Assembly (NCBI GenBank): GCA_017744365.1
Contig: JAGIBL010000001.1
Coordinates: forward strand, 558,001 to 622,000
Direction: 5' to 3'
DNA: 64,000 bases
Source of the DNA: Nocardioidaceae bacterium
GTDB lineage: Bacteria; Actinomycetota; Actinomycetes; Propionibacteriales; Nocardioidaceae
The notes beneath the pieces are model-generated. The model made no database searches and was not told where the DNA came from. It worked only from the letters and a program-made list of their open reading frames with translations. Shown here in pieces: positions 1-7,710 of the stretch (positions are counted from its first letter, which is position 1; each line of letters starts with the position of its first letter). The position numbers were made by a program, and so were the translations under genes.

Positions 1-292
1 CGATGGAGACCACCAGGCGCAGGTTCGCGTTGATGAACTGCTGCACGGCGCGGTCGCCCTCCTCGGCGAGCCAGCGCAGCTCGGCCTCGGTGGCGTAGCC
101 GGGGGCGCCGCCCTTGCGACGACCGACCCGGCCCTCCTCGAGCAGCCGGCGGGCCATCAGGCCGGCCTCGATGGTCTTGGACAGCTCGACCTCGGTGATC
201 GCGTCGAGCAGCGGGGTCCGCGCGATCTCGTCGAGGTACATGCCGACGCTGTCGCGTCCCTCGATCTCGCGCTCCATGCGGCGAACCGTCAC
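1..292 (-). CDS. Sigma-70 family RNA polymerase sigma factor, group 2 type (partial)
   Basis: This is the N-terminal 97 codons of a sigma factor that runs off the left edge. Residues 14-43 contain a region 1.2-like block (SVGMYLDEIARTPLL), and the last visible residues ([10 protein letters not shown]) are the start of region 2.1. The protein would bind core RNA polymerase and select promoters. The start is a GTG at 292 preceded on the minus strand by a strong GGAGGAAGGGAGG; the ATG at 277 has no such site at proper distance. It has no long Lys/Ala-rich N-terminus, unlike the primary sigma factor at 11195, so a SigB/HrdD-like alternative factor is likely. It is divergent from pxpA. Confidence 0.85.
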   Translation of the reverse strand, partial: MTVRRMEREIEGRDSVGMYLDEIARTPLLDAITEVELSKTIEAGLMARRLLEEGRVGRRKGGAPGYATEAELRWLAEEGDRAVQQFINANLRLVVSI

Positions 293-481
293 TTCTGCCC
301 CTCCCTTCCTCCAGGTCCTACGGGGGAACCGGTGCTTCTGGCTCCGGTTTGTCCAACGTTCAACCCAGGGCGAGGATTCCCCGTCTCGGGCAGTGCCTTC
401 GTGTTCTAAGACGTGCAGGAGGTACCCGAAGTTGCGCCCTGGACGCGTTCTCAGCGACTTCTCAGACGGCAGACTGGGGGC

Positions 482-1192
482 ATGCCTTCCGCCGGCCCCT
501 CCCGCATCGACCTGAACGCCGACCTGGGGGAGGGTGTGACCGACGATCCGGCCCTCCTGGAGGTCGTCACCAGCGCCAACGTGGCCTGCGGGTTCCACGC
601 CGGGGACGCGGTCACGATGCGCCGGGTCTGCGACCTGGCGGCCGAGCGCGGGGTGCGGGTCGGGGCCCAGGTCTCCTACGACGACCGCGAGGGCTTCGGG
701 CGTCGGGCGATGTCCCCGGCTGCCGACGTCCTGACCGGCTGGGTGGCCGTCCAGGTCGGGCTGCTGAGCGAGATCGCGGCCACGGCCGGCGCCGAGGTCT
801 CCTACGTCAAGCCGCACGGCGCGCTCTACAACCGGGTCGCCGACGACGAGGAGCAGGCCGGTGCGGTCCTGGCCGGCAGCGGCGACCTGCCGGTGCTGGG
901 GCTCCCGGGCTCGGCGCTGCTCCGGCTCGCGGCCGGGTCCGGCCGCGGGGTGGTCTCCGAGGGCTTCCCGGACCGCGGCTACACCGCCGAGGGACGGCTG
1001 GTCCCACGCGACCAGCCAGGTGCCCTGGTCACCGAGCCCGACCGGATCGCGGCCAACGCGGTCGAGCTGGCCAGGTCCGGGGTGGTCCAGACCGTCTGCG
1101 TGCACGGCGACTCCCCGGGGGCGGTCGTGGCCGCCCACGCCGTACGACGAGCGCTGGCCGCGGCCGGGTTCGAGGTACGTCCCTGGGCGTGA
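482..1192 (+). CDS. pxpA: 5-oxoprolinase subunit A (LamB/YcsF family)
   Basis: This 236-residue protein has the full LamB/YcsF signature: DLNADLGE near residue 12, NVACGFHAGD near 37, VKPHGALYN near 103 and CVHGDSPGAV near 205. In the PxpABC complex, subunit A acts with B and C in ATP-dependent cleavage of 5-oxoproline to glutamate, a damage-repair reaction. The usual family length is about 250 residues. The ATG at 482 is chosen because the family begins directly with the DLNADLGE strand; the longer frame from 413 adds unrelated residues. Its partners pxpB and pxpC lie downstream but are separated by a 435-base non-coding gap, so they may be transcribed separately. Confidence 0.93.
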   Translation: MPSAGPSRIDLNADLGEGVTDDPALLEVVTSANVACGFHAGDAVTMRRVCDLAAERGVRVGAQVSYDDREGFGRRAMSPAADVLTGWVAVQVGLLSEIAATAGAEVSYVKPHGALYNRVADDEEQAGAVLAGSGDLPVLGLPGSALLRLAAGSGRGVVSEGFPDRGYTAEGRLVPRDQPGALVTEPDRIAANAVELARSGVVQTVCVHGDSPGAVVAAHAVRRALAAAGFEVRPWA

Positions 1193-1208
1193 GTTTTCCA
1201 CCGCTGGC

Positions 1209-1279
1209 TGTGGACGAGACTGTGGAGAACTCCGTCGGCCTGTGGATGGAATGGCCGCTCCTGTGGACGCTCCTGTGGA
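1209..1279 (-). repeat. Cluster of five TGTGGA (DnaA-box-core-like) words
   Basis: TGTGGA occurs at 1209, 1221, 1241, 1262 and 1274, giving the near-symmetrical spacing 12, 20, 21, 12. TGTGGAC at 1209 and 1262 is the core of the reverse complement of the actinobacterial DnaA box (TTGTCCACA). GTTTTCCAC just upstream at 1193 is a further loose match. No dnaA or dnaN is nearby, so this is not an origin. It could be DnaA titration or regulatory sites, or chance in a non-coding stretch. Confidence 0.35.
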
Positions 1280-1498
1280 GCGAAAAAAACTTCGAGAAAT
1301 CTCTTGGAAAACCCTTGCGCAGCGTGGCGGAGGTCACGTAGAAATCTCTCACCGCAGCCCGCAAGGGCAGCGGGGGACAGGCTGAAGCCGAGGTTCCACC
1401 CGGTGGGGCAACTCGCCGGAAGACCGCCAGGTGATGGGGCGGTCGGGACTTGGGACGGCAGTCGGTTCCGGATCGGAGCATCACCGCCGAGCCACCTC

Positions 1499-1602
1499 GC
1501 AGGGCCCGTGGAACTCATACTTTCGCGGGCCCTGCACCTATTTCCGGGCATTTTCTCGGTGACCCTCGCGCGCGCCCGGAAATGACCGGGAAATGCATTT
1601 CC
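1499..1602. promoter_or_regulatory. Nested inverted repeats upstream of pxpB
   Basis: Three symmetrical elements lie in the 130 bases before pxpB. GCAGGGCCCG at 1499-1508 is repeated inverted at 1526-1535. ATTTCCGGGC at 1540-1549 is repeated inverted at 1574-1583. GGAAATGCATTTCC at 1589-1602 is a perfect 14-base palindrome ending 26 bases before the pxpB start. There is no T-run, so an intrinsic terminator is unlikely for the last one; an operator for a dimeric regulator of pxpBC is plausible. Confidence 0.4.
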
Positions 1603-1627
1603 GACGGCCCTGCGCCACCATGGGGAC

Positions 1628-2230
1628 ATGCGGGCGCACCGGGTCGGGGAGCATGCGGTCCTCGTGGAGTGCGCCGGCACCGACGAGGTCCAGGACACCT
1701 ACGCGCTGCTCGCCGCCCGGCGTGAGGAGCTGGGGGCGGTGGAGGTGGTCCCGGCCGCGCGCACGGTGCTGCTCGACGGGCTCGCCGACCCCGGTCTCGT
1801 GGCGGCACGGCTCGCCGCCTGGACCGCGCCCCCGGCGCCGGCGGCGGTCTCCGCGCGGGTCGAGGTGCCGGTCCGCTACGACGGCGCCGACCTGGAGGAG
1901 GTCGCCGGTCAGTGGCAGGTCGGGGTCGAGGAGGTGGTCGCGATCCACACCGGCACCGAGTTCACCGTCGCCTTCTGCGGGTTCGCGCCCGGCTTCGCCT
2001 ACTGCACCGGGCTGCCCGTCGACCGCGCGGTGCGGCGCCGGGCCTCGCCGCGCACCGCGGTGCCGGCCGGATCGGTGGCGCTGGCAGGCGAGTACACCGG
2101 GGTCTACCCGACCTCCTCGCCCGGTGGCTGGCAGCTCCTCGGGCGCACCGAGCTGGAGCTCTGGCGCGCGGACGCGGAGCAGCCGGCACTGCTGGTCCCC
2201 GGGACGCGGGTGCGGTTCCGTGCGCTCTGA
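1628..2230 (+). CDS. pxpB: 5-oxoprolinase subunit B (KipI/allophanate hydrolase subunit 1 family)
   Basis: This 200-residue protein matches the carboxyltransferase/KipI domain. Diagnostic segments are the VRYDGADLEEVA block near residue 78, IHTGTEFTVAFCGFAPGFAY near 105-125, and GVYPTSSPGGWQLLGRTE near 155. It forms the B part of the PxpABC 5-oxoprolinase complex together with PxpC. The ATG at 1628 is preceded by GGGGA at short spacing. It overlaps pxpC by 11 bases, so the two are translationally coupled. Length agrees with the family (about 210-240). Confidence 0.92.
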   Translation: MRAHRVGEHAVLVECAGTDEVQDTYALLAARREELGAVEVVPAARTVLLDGLADPGLVAARLAAWTAPPAPAAVSARVEVPVRYDGADLEEVAGQWQVGVEEVVAIHTGTEFTVAFCGFAPGFAYCTGLPVDRAVRRRASPRTAVPAGSVALAGEYTGVYPTSSPGGWQLLGRTELELWRADAEQPALLVPGTRVRFRAL

Positions 2231-3077
2231 CCGGGTGCTCGAGGTCCTCGACGCCGGGGCGCTCTCCACGATCCAGGACCTGGGCCGGCCCGGGTTCGCC
2301 CATCTCGGGGTGCCCCGCTCGGGTGCGGTCGACCAGCCCGCGCTGCGGCTGGCGAACCGGTTGGTCGGGAACCCGGAGGAAGCGGCGGCGCTGGAGACGA
2401 CCGCCACCGGCCTGCGGCTCCGGTTCGGCCACGCCGGGGCGCTCGCGGTGACCGGCGCGCGCAGCGCGGTCAGGGTCGGGGGCCGGGCCGTCGGCTGGGG
2501 CACGGCCGTCGCGGCGGCTGCCGGTGCCGAGGTCGAGGTGGGTCCGGCCACCGACGGCCTGCGCTCGTACGTCGCCGTGGCCGGCGGAATCGCGGTCCCG
2601 GCCGTGCTCGGCTCGCGCGCGACCGACCTGCTCTCCGGACTCGGACCGTCCCCGCTCCGTGCCGGTGACGTGCTGCCCGTGGGCCCGGCCGTGGCCGAGC
2701 CGTCCGGGTCCGAGGCGGTGCCGCGTGAGCGGGGAAGCGAGCTGGGCCTCTGGCTCGGTCCCCGGCAGGACTGGCTCACCCCGGCGGCGCTGGCCCGGCT
2801 CGGCGCGGCGTCGTACGAGGTGGAGCCGGCGTCGAACCGGATCGGCGTGCGGCTGCGCGGGCCGGTGCTCGAACGGGCCCGCGACGAGGAGCTGCCGAGC
2901 GAGCCGATGGTGCTCGGCGCGGTCCAGGTGCCGCCGAGCGGCCAGCCGGTGGTGTTCCTGGCCGACCACCCGACCACCGGCGGCTACCCGGTGGTCGGCG
3001 TCGTCCGGGAGGCCGACCTGCCGGTGTGCGCGCAGGCGCGACCCGGAGACCGGCTCAGCTTCCGGATCCTGGGCTGA
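2220..3077 (+). CDS. pxpC: 5-oxoprolinase subunit C (KipA/allophanate hydrolase subunit 2 family)
   Basis: A 285-residue biotin-dependent-carboxylase-like (KipA/AHS2) protein. The diagnostic N-terminus VLDAGALSTIQDLGRPGFAHLGVPRSGAVD is followed by LETTATGLRLRF, and near the C-terminus by DHPTTGGYPVVGVV. It completes the 5-oxoprolinase complex. The GTG at 2220 is used because it places the conserved V-L-x-x-G-x-x-T-x-x-QD motif at residue 6; a GTG at 2235 is an equally possible start. Its end overlaps the convergent dinB gene by 23 bases, so both C-termini are read from opposite strands of the same DNA. Confidence 0.92.
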   Translation: MRSDRVLEVLDAGALSTIQDLGRPGFAHLGVPRSGAVDQPALRLANRLVGNPEEAAALETTATGLRLRFGHAGALAVTGARSAVRVGGRAVGWGTAVAAAAGAEVEVGPATDGLRSYVAVAGGIAVPAVLGSRATDLLSGLGPSPLRAGDVLPVGPAVAEPSGSEAVPRERGSELGLWLGPRQDWLTPAALARLGAASYEVEPASNRIGVRLRGPVLERARDEELPSEPMVLGAVQVPPSGQPVVFLADHPTTGGYPVVGVVREADLPVCAQARPGDRLSFRILG

Positions 3078-4407
3078 CGTCGGCGGCGTCGGGTGGTGCC
3101 GGCCGCCACGGTCGCAGCGCCGGGTCGTCCGTGGGCAGGCTGAGCACCCGGCCCGGCGGCGTACCGGCCGTCTCGAACCGGACCGTGACCACGCCGCGAC
3201 CCGACCCCCAGACCCAGCCGCGGCCGTGCTCGTCGTGCTCGACGTCCATCCCGGGCGACCAGTCCTGGCGTCGGCCGAGCGACGCCAGGGTGGCGCTGGT
3301 CTCCTCGTCGAACTCGGTCGGTGCCGCCTCCGGGGAGTCGGCGAACAGGTCCTCCTGGATCCAGTCGGCCAGCCCGCTCACCCCGACCCCGAGGAGGCGG
3401 ACGCCCCCGGAGGTGTCCACCTCGGTGAGCAGCGTGCGCGCGATCCGGGTGATCGTGCGGGCGTCGTCGGTCGGCCCGGGCAGGGTGGCCGACCGGGTGT
3501 GCGTGGAGAAGTCGTGCAGCCGGACCTTCAGGGTGACGGTCCGCCCCGACACCTTCGACCGCCGGAGCCGTTCGGCGAGCTTGACGGCCTGCCGGTCGAC
3601 CAGCGCGGCCAGGATCCGCCGGTCGACGTGGTCGGTGTCGTAGGTGTCCTCGACGCTGATCGACTTCGCCTCGCGCTCGGCCACCACCAGGCGGTCGTCC
3701 TCGGCGCGGGCCAGCTGGTACAGGGTGCTCCCGTGCGCGCGCCCGGCGACGCGGACCAGCTCCTCGGCGCTGACCTCCTCGAGCTCGGCGACGGTGTGCA
3801 CCCCGATCCGGCGCAGCGCCTCGGCGGTGGACGGCCCGACGCCCGGGATCACGGTCACCTGCATCGGCCGGATCAGGTCGCGCTCCATCCCGGGGGCGAC
3901 CACGACCAGCCCGTCCGGCTTGTCCAGGTCGCTGGCGATCTTCGCGATGAACTTGGAGGTGCCGATGCCGACCGAGCCGGTCAGCCCGTCGGTGACCTCG
4001 GTGACCCGGTCCTTGAGCTCGCGGGCGAACGCGCTCACCCCACGCACCGAGGTGTCCGCGAGACCGGCCGCAGCCAGGTCCACGAACGCCTCGTCCAGGG
4101 AGAGCGGCTCGACCAGCGGCGAGATCCCGCGCAGCAGGCCCATCACCCGCTCGCTGGACTCCCGGTAGGCGTGGAACCGGCCGGAGAGGAAGGCGGCGTT
4201 CGGGCAGCGGCGGCGGGCCTCGGCCATCGACATCGCCGAGTGCACCCCGAAGGCGCGAGCCTCGTACGACGCCGTGGAGACGACCCCGCGGCCACCGACG
4301 CCGCCCACGACGACCGGCTTGCCGCGCAGCGAGGGCTTGTCGCGCTGCTCGACCGAGGCGAAGAAGGCGTCGAGGTCGACGTGCAGGATCGTCGGCTCGT
4401 CACGCAC
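3055..4407 (-). CDS. dinB: DNA polymerase IV (Y-family)
   Basis: This 450-residue enzyme begins with ILHVDLDAFFASVEQ (metal-binding Asp11 and Asp13) and has SLDEAFVD (second catalytic acidic pair) near residue 102. Palm, fingers, HhH-containing thumb (VIPGVGPSTAEALRRIG) and little-finger regions follow in order. It performs translesion, error-prone DNA synthesis. It is longer than the 350-residue E. coli protein because of a C-terminal extension (GMDVEHDEHGRGWVWGSG), which is common in actinobacterial DinB. The start is GTG at 4407. No LexA-like palindrome was recognised upstream. Confidence 0.95.
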   Translation of the reverse strand: MRDEPTILHVDLDAFFASVEQRDKPSLRGKPVVVGGVGGRGVVSTASYEARAFGVHSAMSMAEARRRCPNAAFLSGRFHAYRESSERVMGLLRGISPLVEPLSLDEAFVDLAAAGLADTSVRGVSAFARELKDRVTEVTDGLTGSVGIGTSKFIAKIASDLDKPDGLVVVAPGMERDLIRPMQVTVIPGVGPSTAEALRRIGVHTVAELEEVSAEELVRVAGRAHGSTLYQLARAEDDRLVVAEREAKSISVEDTYDTDHVDRRILAALVDRQAVKLAERLRRSKVSGRTVTLKVRLHDFSTHTRSATLPGPTDDARTITRIARTLLTEVDTSGGVRLLGVGVSGLADWIQEDLFADSPEAAPTEFDEETSATLASLGRRQDWSPGMDVEHDEHGRGWVWGSGRGVVTVRFETAGTPPGRVLSLPTDDPALRPWRPAPPDAADVSPGSGS

Positions 4408-4452
4408 GCCGGCATCGTACGGCGGCGCACCGACGCGTACGCGCGGGCCGAG

Positions 4453-4488
4453 TTGTCCACAGGGCCGTTCCGGGCCCGGTTGTCCACA
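4453..4488 (+). promoter_or_regulatory. Pair of perfect DnaA-box-like sites, 27 bases apart
   Basis: TTGTCCACA, the actinobacterial DnaA-box consensus, occurs at 4453-4461 and 4480-4488, each followed by GG. The pair ends 53 bases before the DUF4192 start. The same arrangement with the same 27-base period and nearly the same distance to the start codon recurs at 28500-28535 upstream of an unrelated gene, which argues for a defined element. The bound protein is not known from the sequence. Confidence 0.5.
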
Positions 4489-4541
4489 GGCGCTGAGGTT
4501 CGTGCTCGTCGTGGGCGGAGGTCCGGGCCACGCTCACCGGC

Positions 4542-5567
4542 ATGACGACCTTCATCGCCCGGACTCCGCTGGACCTGCTCGCGGTGGTGCCGCCCGCGCT
4601 CGGCTTCCACCCCGAGCAGTCGGTGGTGCTGCTGACCTTCGGCGCGGAGCCTGCCTGCCACGTCCGGCTGGACCTGCCGGTCACCGACGACGACCGGGCC
4701 GGGGTGACCGGCCTGCTGCGCACGCTGGTCGCCCGGCGCGGTGCTCGCCAGGTCGCCGTGGTGCTCTACACCGACGACGCCGGGGCCGCGGTCGCGCTGG
4801 CCGAGGTGCTGGTCCCGGCGGTGCTCGAGGTCGGCGCCGACGTGGTCGACGTGCTCCGGGTCGACGACGGGACGTACTTCGCGGTGGACGACAGCGAGGA
4901 TCCGGGCACCGCCTTCGACCTCGACGAGCACCCCTTCACGCAGCGCTACGCGCGCACCGGCCGGGAGGTGCTCGACACCCGGGAGGCGCTGGCCGAGACG
5001 CTGGTCTGCCGCGATCTCGCCGACGTCGAGGAGGTGGCGGCCGCCGGGCACCGGATCGCCGACGGGCTCCTGGCGGCCGGCGCGCGCGCCGCGGCTACCG
5101 ACCCGGACAAGCGCTGCTCGCTGGACGAGGTGCTCGGCGTCGAGCTGGCCGAGCAGGGACGGTGGCTGCAGCAGCGGATCCGCTCGGCGCTGGCCGCGCC
5201 CGACGAGCTCGGGCCGAGCGACGCCGGGCGGATGCTGGTGCTCGTCGCCCTGGACCGCCTGCGCGAGGTCGCTCTGGCCGAGATGGACCGTGCCGGTGCG
5301 CTCGGGCATCTCGAGCTGTGGCGCAGCCTGGTGCGGCGCTCGCCCGACGACCTGCGCGCCGGTCCGGCCGGCCTGCTCGCGTTCGCGGCCTGGCTCGACG
5401 GGCAGGGAGCGCTCGCCTGGTGCGCCCTGGAGCGCTGCTTCGGGCACGACCCCGACGACGTGCTCGGCCAGCACGTGGCGGCCCTGCTCGAGTCGGCCAC
5501 CCCGCCCACCGTGTGGACGCCGATCCCGGAGCGCGAGCTGCGGGTCTTCGAGGAGGAGGCCTCGTGA
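4542..5567 (+). CDS. DUF4192 domain-containing protein
   Basis: A 341-residue actinobacterial protein of unknown function. The family-defining N-terminus is LDLLAVVPPALGFHPEQSVVLLTF, followed by RQVAVVLYTDDAG and a long helical C-terminal half with WCALERCFGHDP. There are no transmembrane segments and no recognised catalytic motif. DUF4192 proteins are widespread single-copy genes in actinobacteria. The neighbours (dinB divergent, a glutamate-cysteine ligase-like gene downstream) do not suggest a role. The ATG at 4542 directly precedes the family block. Paired DnaA-box-like sites lie 53 bases upstream. Confidence 0.85.
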   Translation: MTTFIARTPLDLLAVVPPALGFHPEQSVVLLTFGAEPACHVRLDLPVTDDDRAGVTGLLRTLVARRGARQVAVVLYTDDAGAAVALAEVLVPAVLEVGADVVDVLRVDDGTYFAVDDSEDPGTAFDLDEHPFTQRYARTGREVLDTREALAETLVCRDLADVEEVAAAGHRIADGLLAAGARAAATDPDKRCSLDEVLGVELAEQGRWLQQRIRSALAAPDELGPSDAGRMLVLVALDRLREVALAEMDRAGALGHLELWRSLVRRSPDDLRAGPAGLLAFAAWLDGQGALAWCALERCFGHDPDDVLGQHVAALLESATPPTVWTPIPERELRVFEEEAS

Positions 5568-5661
5568 GGTCCGGCGGGCGGGGCTGCGGACGGGTGAGTT
5601 TTCGGGGGCGTGCGCCGCCCGAGCCCTGTCCGCGCGCCGCAGACTTCTCTAGGGTCGGTCC

Positions 5662-7137
5662 ATGGGCCAGGAAGTGGACTCCCAAGAGTTCAGCCGGTCG
5701 GACCGGACCGCGCACCGCGAGAAGGTACGGCGCTGCCTCGACGTGTTCGCGCTGATGCTGCGCGAGGCGCAGTTCGACGCCGACGACCCGATGACGGGCC
5801 TCGAGATCGAGTTCAACCTGGTCGACGACGAGGGGCACCCGGCACTGAAGAACGCCGAGGCACTGGCGTCGATCGCGAACCCGGACTTCCAGACCGAGCT
5901 GGGCCAGTTCAACATCGAGATCAACGTCGCGCCGCGCCGGCTGGGCAGCGGGGGAGTGGCCGCGTTCGAGCAGGAGCTGCGGGACAGCCTCAACGACGCC
6001 GAGCTGCGGGCCAGCGACGTCGGTGCGCACCTGGTGATGATCGGCATCCTGCCCACCCTGGAGGCCGGCCACCTGGGTCCGCACACGATCAGCCCGAACC
6101 CGCGGTACCGGCTGCTCAGCGACCAGATCCTCAACGCACGCGGCGAGGACATCGCGATCGCGATCTCGGGGGTCGAGCGGCTGGAGACGACCTCGGAGTC
6201 GATCATGCCGGAGGCGGCCTGCACCAGCACGCAGCTGCACATCCAGGTGAGCCCGGAGGACTTCGCGCCGTACTGGAACGCCTCGCAGGCGATCGCGGGG
6301 ATGCAGCTGGCGGTCGGGGCCAACTCGCCCTACCTGCTTGGCAAGGAGCTGTGGCGCGAGACCCGGATCCCGCTGTTCGAGCAGGCCACCGACACCCGGT
6401 CCGAGGAGCTCAAGGCCCAGGGCGTCCGGCCCCGGGTCTGGTTCGGCGAGCGCTGGGTGACCTCGATCTTCGACCTGTTCGAGGAGAACGTCCGCTACTT
6501 CCCCGCGCTGCTGCCGATCACCGAGGACGAGGACCCGCTGGAGGTCTTCCAGGCCGGCGGGACCCCTCAGCTGCACGAGCTGCGCCTGCACAACGGCACC
6601 ATCTACCGCTGGAACCGGCCGGTCTACGACGTCTCCGGAGGCAGGCCGCACCTGCGGGTGGAGAACCGGGTGCTCGCGGCCGGGCCGACGGTCGCGGACA
6701 CGATGGCGAACGCCGCGTTCTACTTCGGGCTGACCCGGGCACTGGCCGAGGACGAGCGGCCGCTGTGGTCGCAGATGTCTTTCTCCGCGGCCGAGGAGAA
6801 CTTCCACGTCGCGGCGCGTGACGGCATCGAGGCGCAGGTGTACTGGCCCGGGATCGGCCAGGTCGCGGCCACCGAGCTGACCCTGCGCCGGCTGCTGCCG
6901 ATGGCCCGGACCGGCCTGGAGCGCTGGGGCGTGGACGAGTCCGAGTCGAGCCGGCTGCTCGGCATCATCGAGGCGCGGTGCAGCACCGGCCGCAACGGCG
7001 CGAGCTGGTTCCGCGAGCGCGTGCACGCCCGCGAGGCGACCGGCGAGAGCCGGGCGGAGGCGCTCCGCCTGACCCTGCTCGACTACCGGCTGCGGATGCA
7101 CAGCAACGCGCCCTGCCACACCTGGGACCAGGACTAG
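5662..7137 (+). CDS. Glutamate-cysteine ligase family protein (GCS2-like)
   Basis: This 491-residue protein belongs to the GCS2 / carboxylate-amine ligase superfamily. It shows GLEIEFNLVDDEG (about residues 48-60), ELGQFNIEINVAPRRLG (about 80-96), the CTSTQLHIQ strand near 192 and NSPYLLGKELWRETRIPLFEQ near 218. These Glu-rich strands bind Mg-ATP in the family. The substrate is uncertain: gamma-glutamylcysteine synthesis or another glutamate-amine ligation. It is probably leaderless, since a -10-like TAGGGT at 5650-5655 sits six bases before the ATG. Its stop overlaps the convergent small gene at 7134 by four bases (CTAG). Confidence 0.82.
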   Translation: MGQEVDSQEFSRSDRTAHREKVRRCLDVFALMLREAQFDADDPMTGLEIEFNLVDDEGHPALKNAEALASIANPDFQTELGQFNIEINVAPRRLGSGGVAAFEQELRDSLNDAELRASDVGAHLVMIGILPTLEAGHLGPHTISPNPRYRLLSDQILNARGEDIAIAISGVERLETTSESIMPEAACTSTQLHIQVSPEDFAPYWNASQAIAGMQLAVGANSPYLLGKELWRETRIPLFEQATDTRSEELKAQGVRPRVWFGERWVTSIFDLFEENVRYFPALLPITEDEDPLEVFQAGGTPQLHELRLHNGTIYRWNRPVYDVSGGRPHLRVENRVLAAGPTVADTMANAAFYFGLTRALAEDERPLWSQMSFSAAEENFHVAARDGIEAQVYWPGIGQVAATELTLRRLLPMARTGLERWGVDESESSRLLGIIEARCSTGRNGASWFRERVHAREATGESRAEALRLTLLDYRLRMHSNAPCHTWDQD

Positions 7138-7604
7138 CGAGCCGGCCGGGTGCGCCGCCGGCGGCGCGGGATCACCGGCGCCGGATCGTCGGCGGCCAGG
7201 TTGAGCCAGCCCCTCCGGGTGACCACGAAGAATCCTGGCATGGTCAGGCCGAGCCGCCCGTAGGCCAGCCGCGCGGCCCGGTGCCAGACCCGGTCGACCT
7301 CGGCAGGGACCAGGTCACCCCCTCGCGTCAGCCACGGGCACGGGTCCTCGAGGGCGAGCGCGTCCAGCCCGCGCGCGACCAGGTCGGCGCGGAACGCGAC
7401 GTCGTACGCGCTGTCGTCGACCACCGCCCAGCGCTGCTCCGGGCGCCCGCCGGGACGACCGACGTGGAACACCGCGGGCAGCACCCGCCGGGAGCCGGCC
7501 GCGTCCAAGAACGAGTGCAGCGCGGTGCGCAGGCCGCGGGCCAGGGCAGCGGGATCGGGCTCGGGGTCGGGTTCGGGGTCGGGGTCGGGGTCGGGTTCGC
7601 GCAT
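7134..7604 (-). CDS. Hypothetical protein with an acidic Asp/Glu-Pro repeat N-terminus
   Basis: A 156-residue protein not assigned to a family. Residues 3-18 are an alternating acidic-proline repeat (EPDPDPDPEPDPEPDP) encoded by a hexamer-like DNA repeat. The remainder looks globular: FHVGRPGGRPEQRWAVVDD, CPWLTRGGDLVPAEVDRVWHRAARLAY, PGFFVVTRRGWLNL, and a very basic tail (PRRRRRTRPAR). There are no membrane segments. The ATG at 7604 is taken because it precedes the repeat; the frame stays open far upstream but without protein-like sequence. Its stop and that of the convergent gene share the palindrome CTAG. Confidence 0.65.
   Translation of the reverse strand: MREPDPDPDPEPDPEPDPAALARGLRTALHSFLDAAGSRRVLPAVFHVGRPGGRPEQRWAVVDDSAYDVAFRADLVARGLDALALEDPCPWLTRGGDLVPAEVDRVWHRAARLAYGRLGLTMPGFFVVTRRGWLNLAADDPAPVIPRRRRRTRPAR
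7551..7599. repeat. Short tandem repeat (TCGGGG/TCGGGT units)
   Basis: About eight degenerate copies of a six-base unit, TCGGGG or TCGGGT with CTCGGGG variants, run through 7551-7599. They encode the Asp/Glu-Pro repeat at the start of the minus-strand hypothetical protein. Such a run can change length by slippage in steps of two codons, varying the acidic-proline linker. Confidence 0.7.
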
Positions 7605-7710
7605 CCGTCGAGCATGGGTCACAGGGTTCGAGCCCGCACCTCGTCGTCCACAGGTACGGTACGGGCGACCCGGTCGCAGCGTGCGGCCCCGACCCGAGGT
7701 GGAACCGCCC

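Larger units (their letters stand above)
1193..1627. other. 435-base intergenic region between pxpA and pxpBC
   Basis: No credible gene is seen in this gap; open frames crossing it have no family-like sequence. It holds five TGTGGA words at 1209-1279, a seven-A tract at 1283-1289, and then two inverted repeats plus a perfect 14-base palindrome between 1499 and 1602 just before pxpB. The first part is noticeably less GC-rich than the flanking genes. A promoter and operator region for pxpBC is the simplest reading. Confidence 0.6.

Noticed and set aside
1029-1698. Minus-strand or overlapping genes in the pxpA-pxpB gap
   Set aside because: The translations are Arg/Pro-rich with no ribosome site and no family resemblance.
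4453-4488. Origin of replication because of perfect DnaA boxes
   Set aside because: Only two boxes, no AT-rich unwinding region, and no dnaA, dnaN, rpmH or gyrB neighbourhood.
7612-7645. T-arm-like GGTTCGAGCCC suggesting a tRNA
   Set aside because: No acceptor, D or anticodon arm can be built upstream; the sequence there is the TCGGGG repeat and the start of the minus-strand gene.
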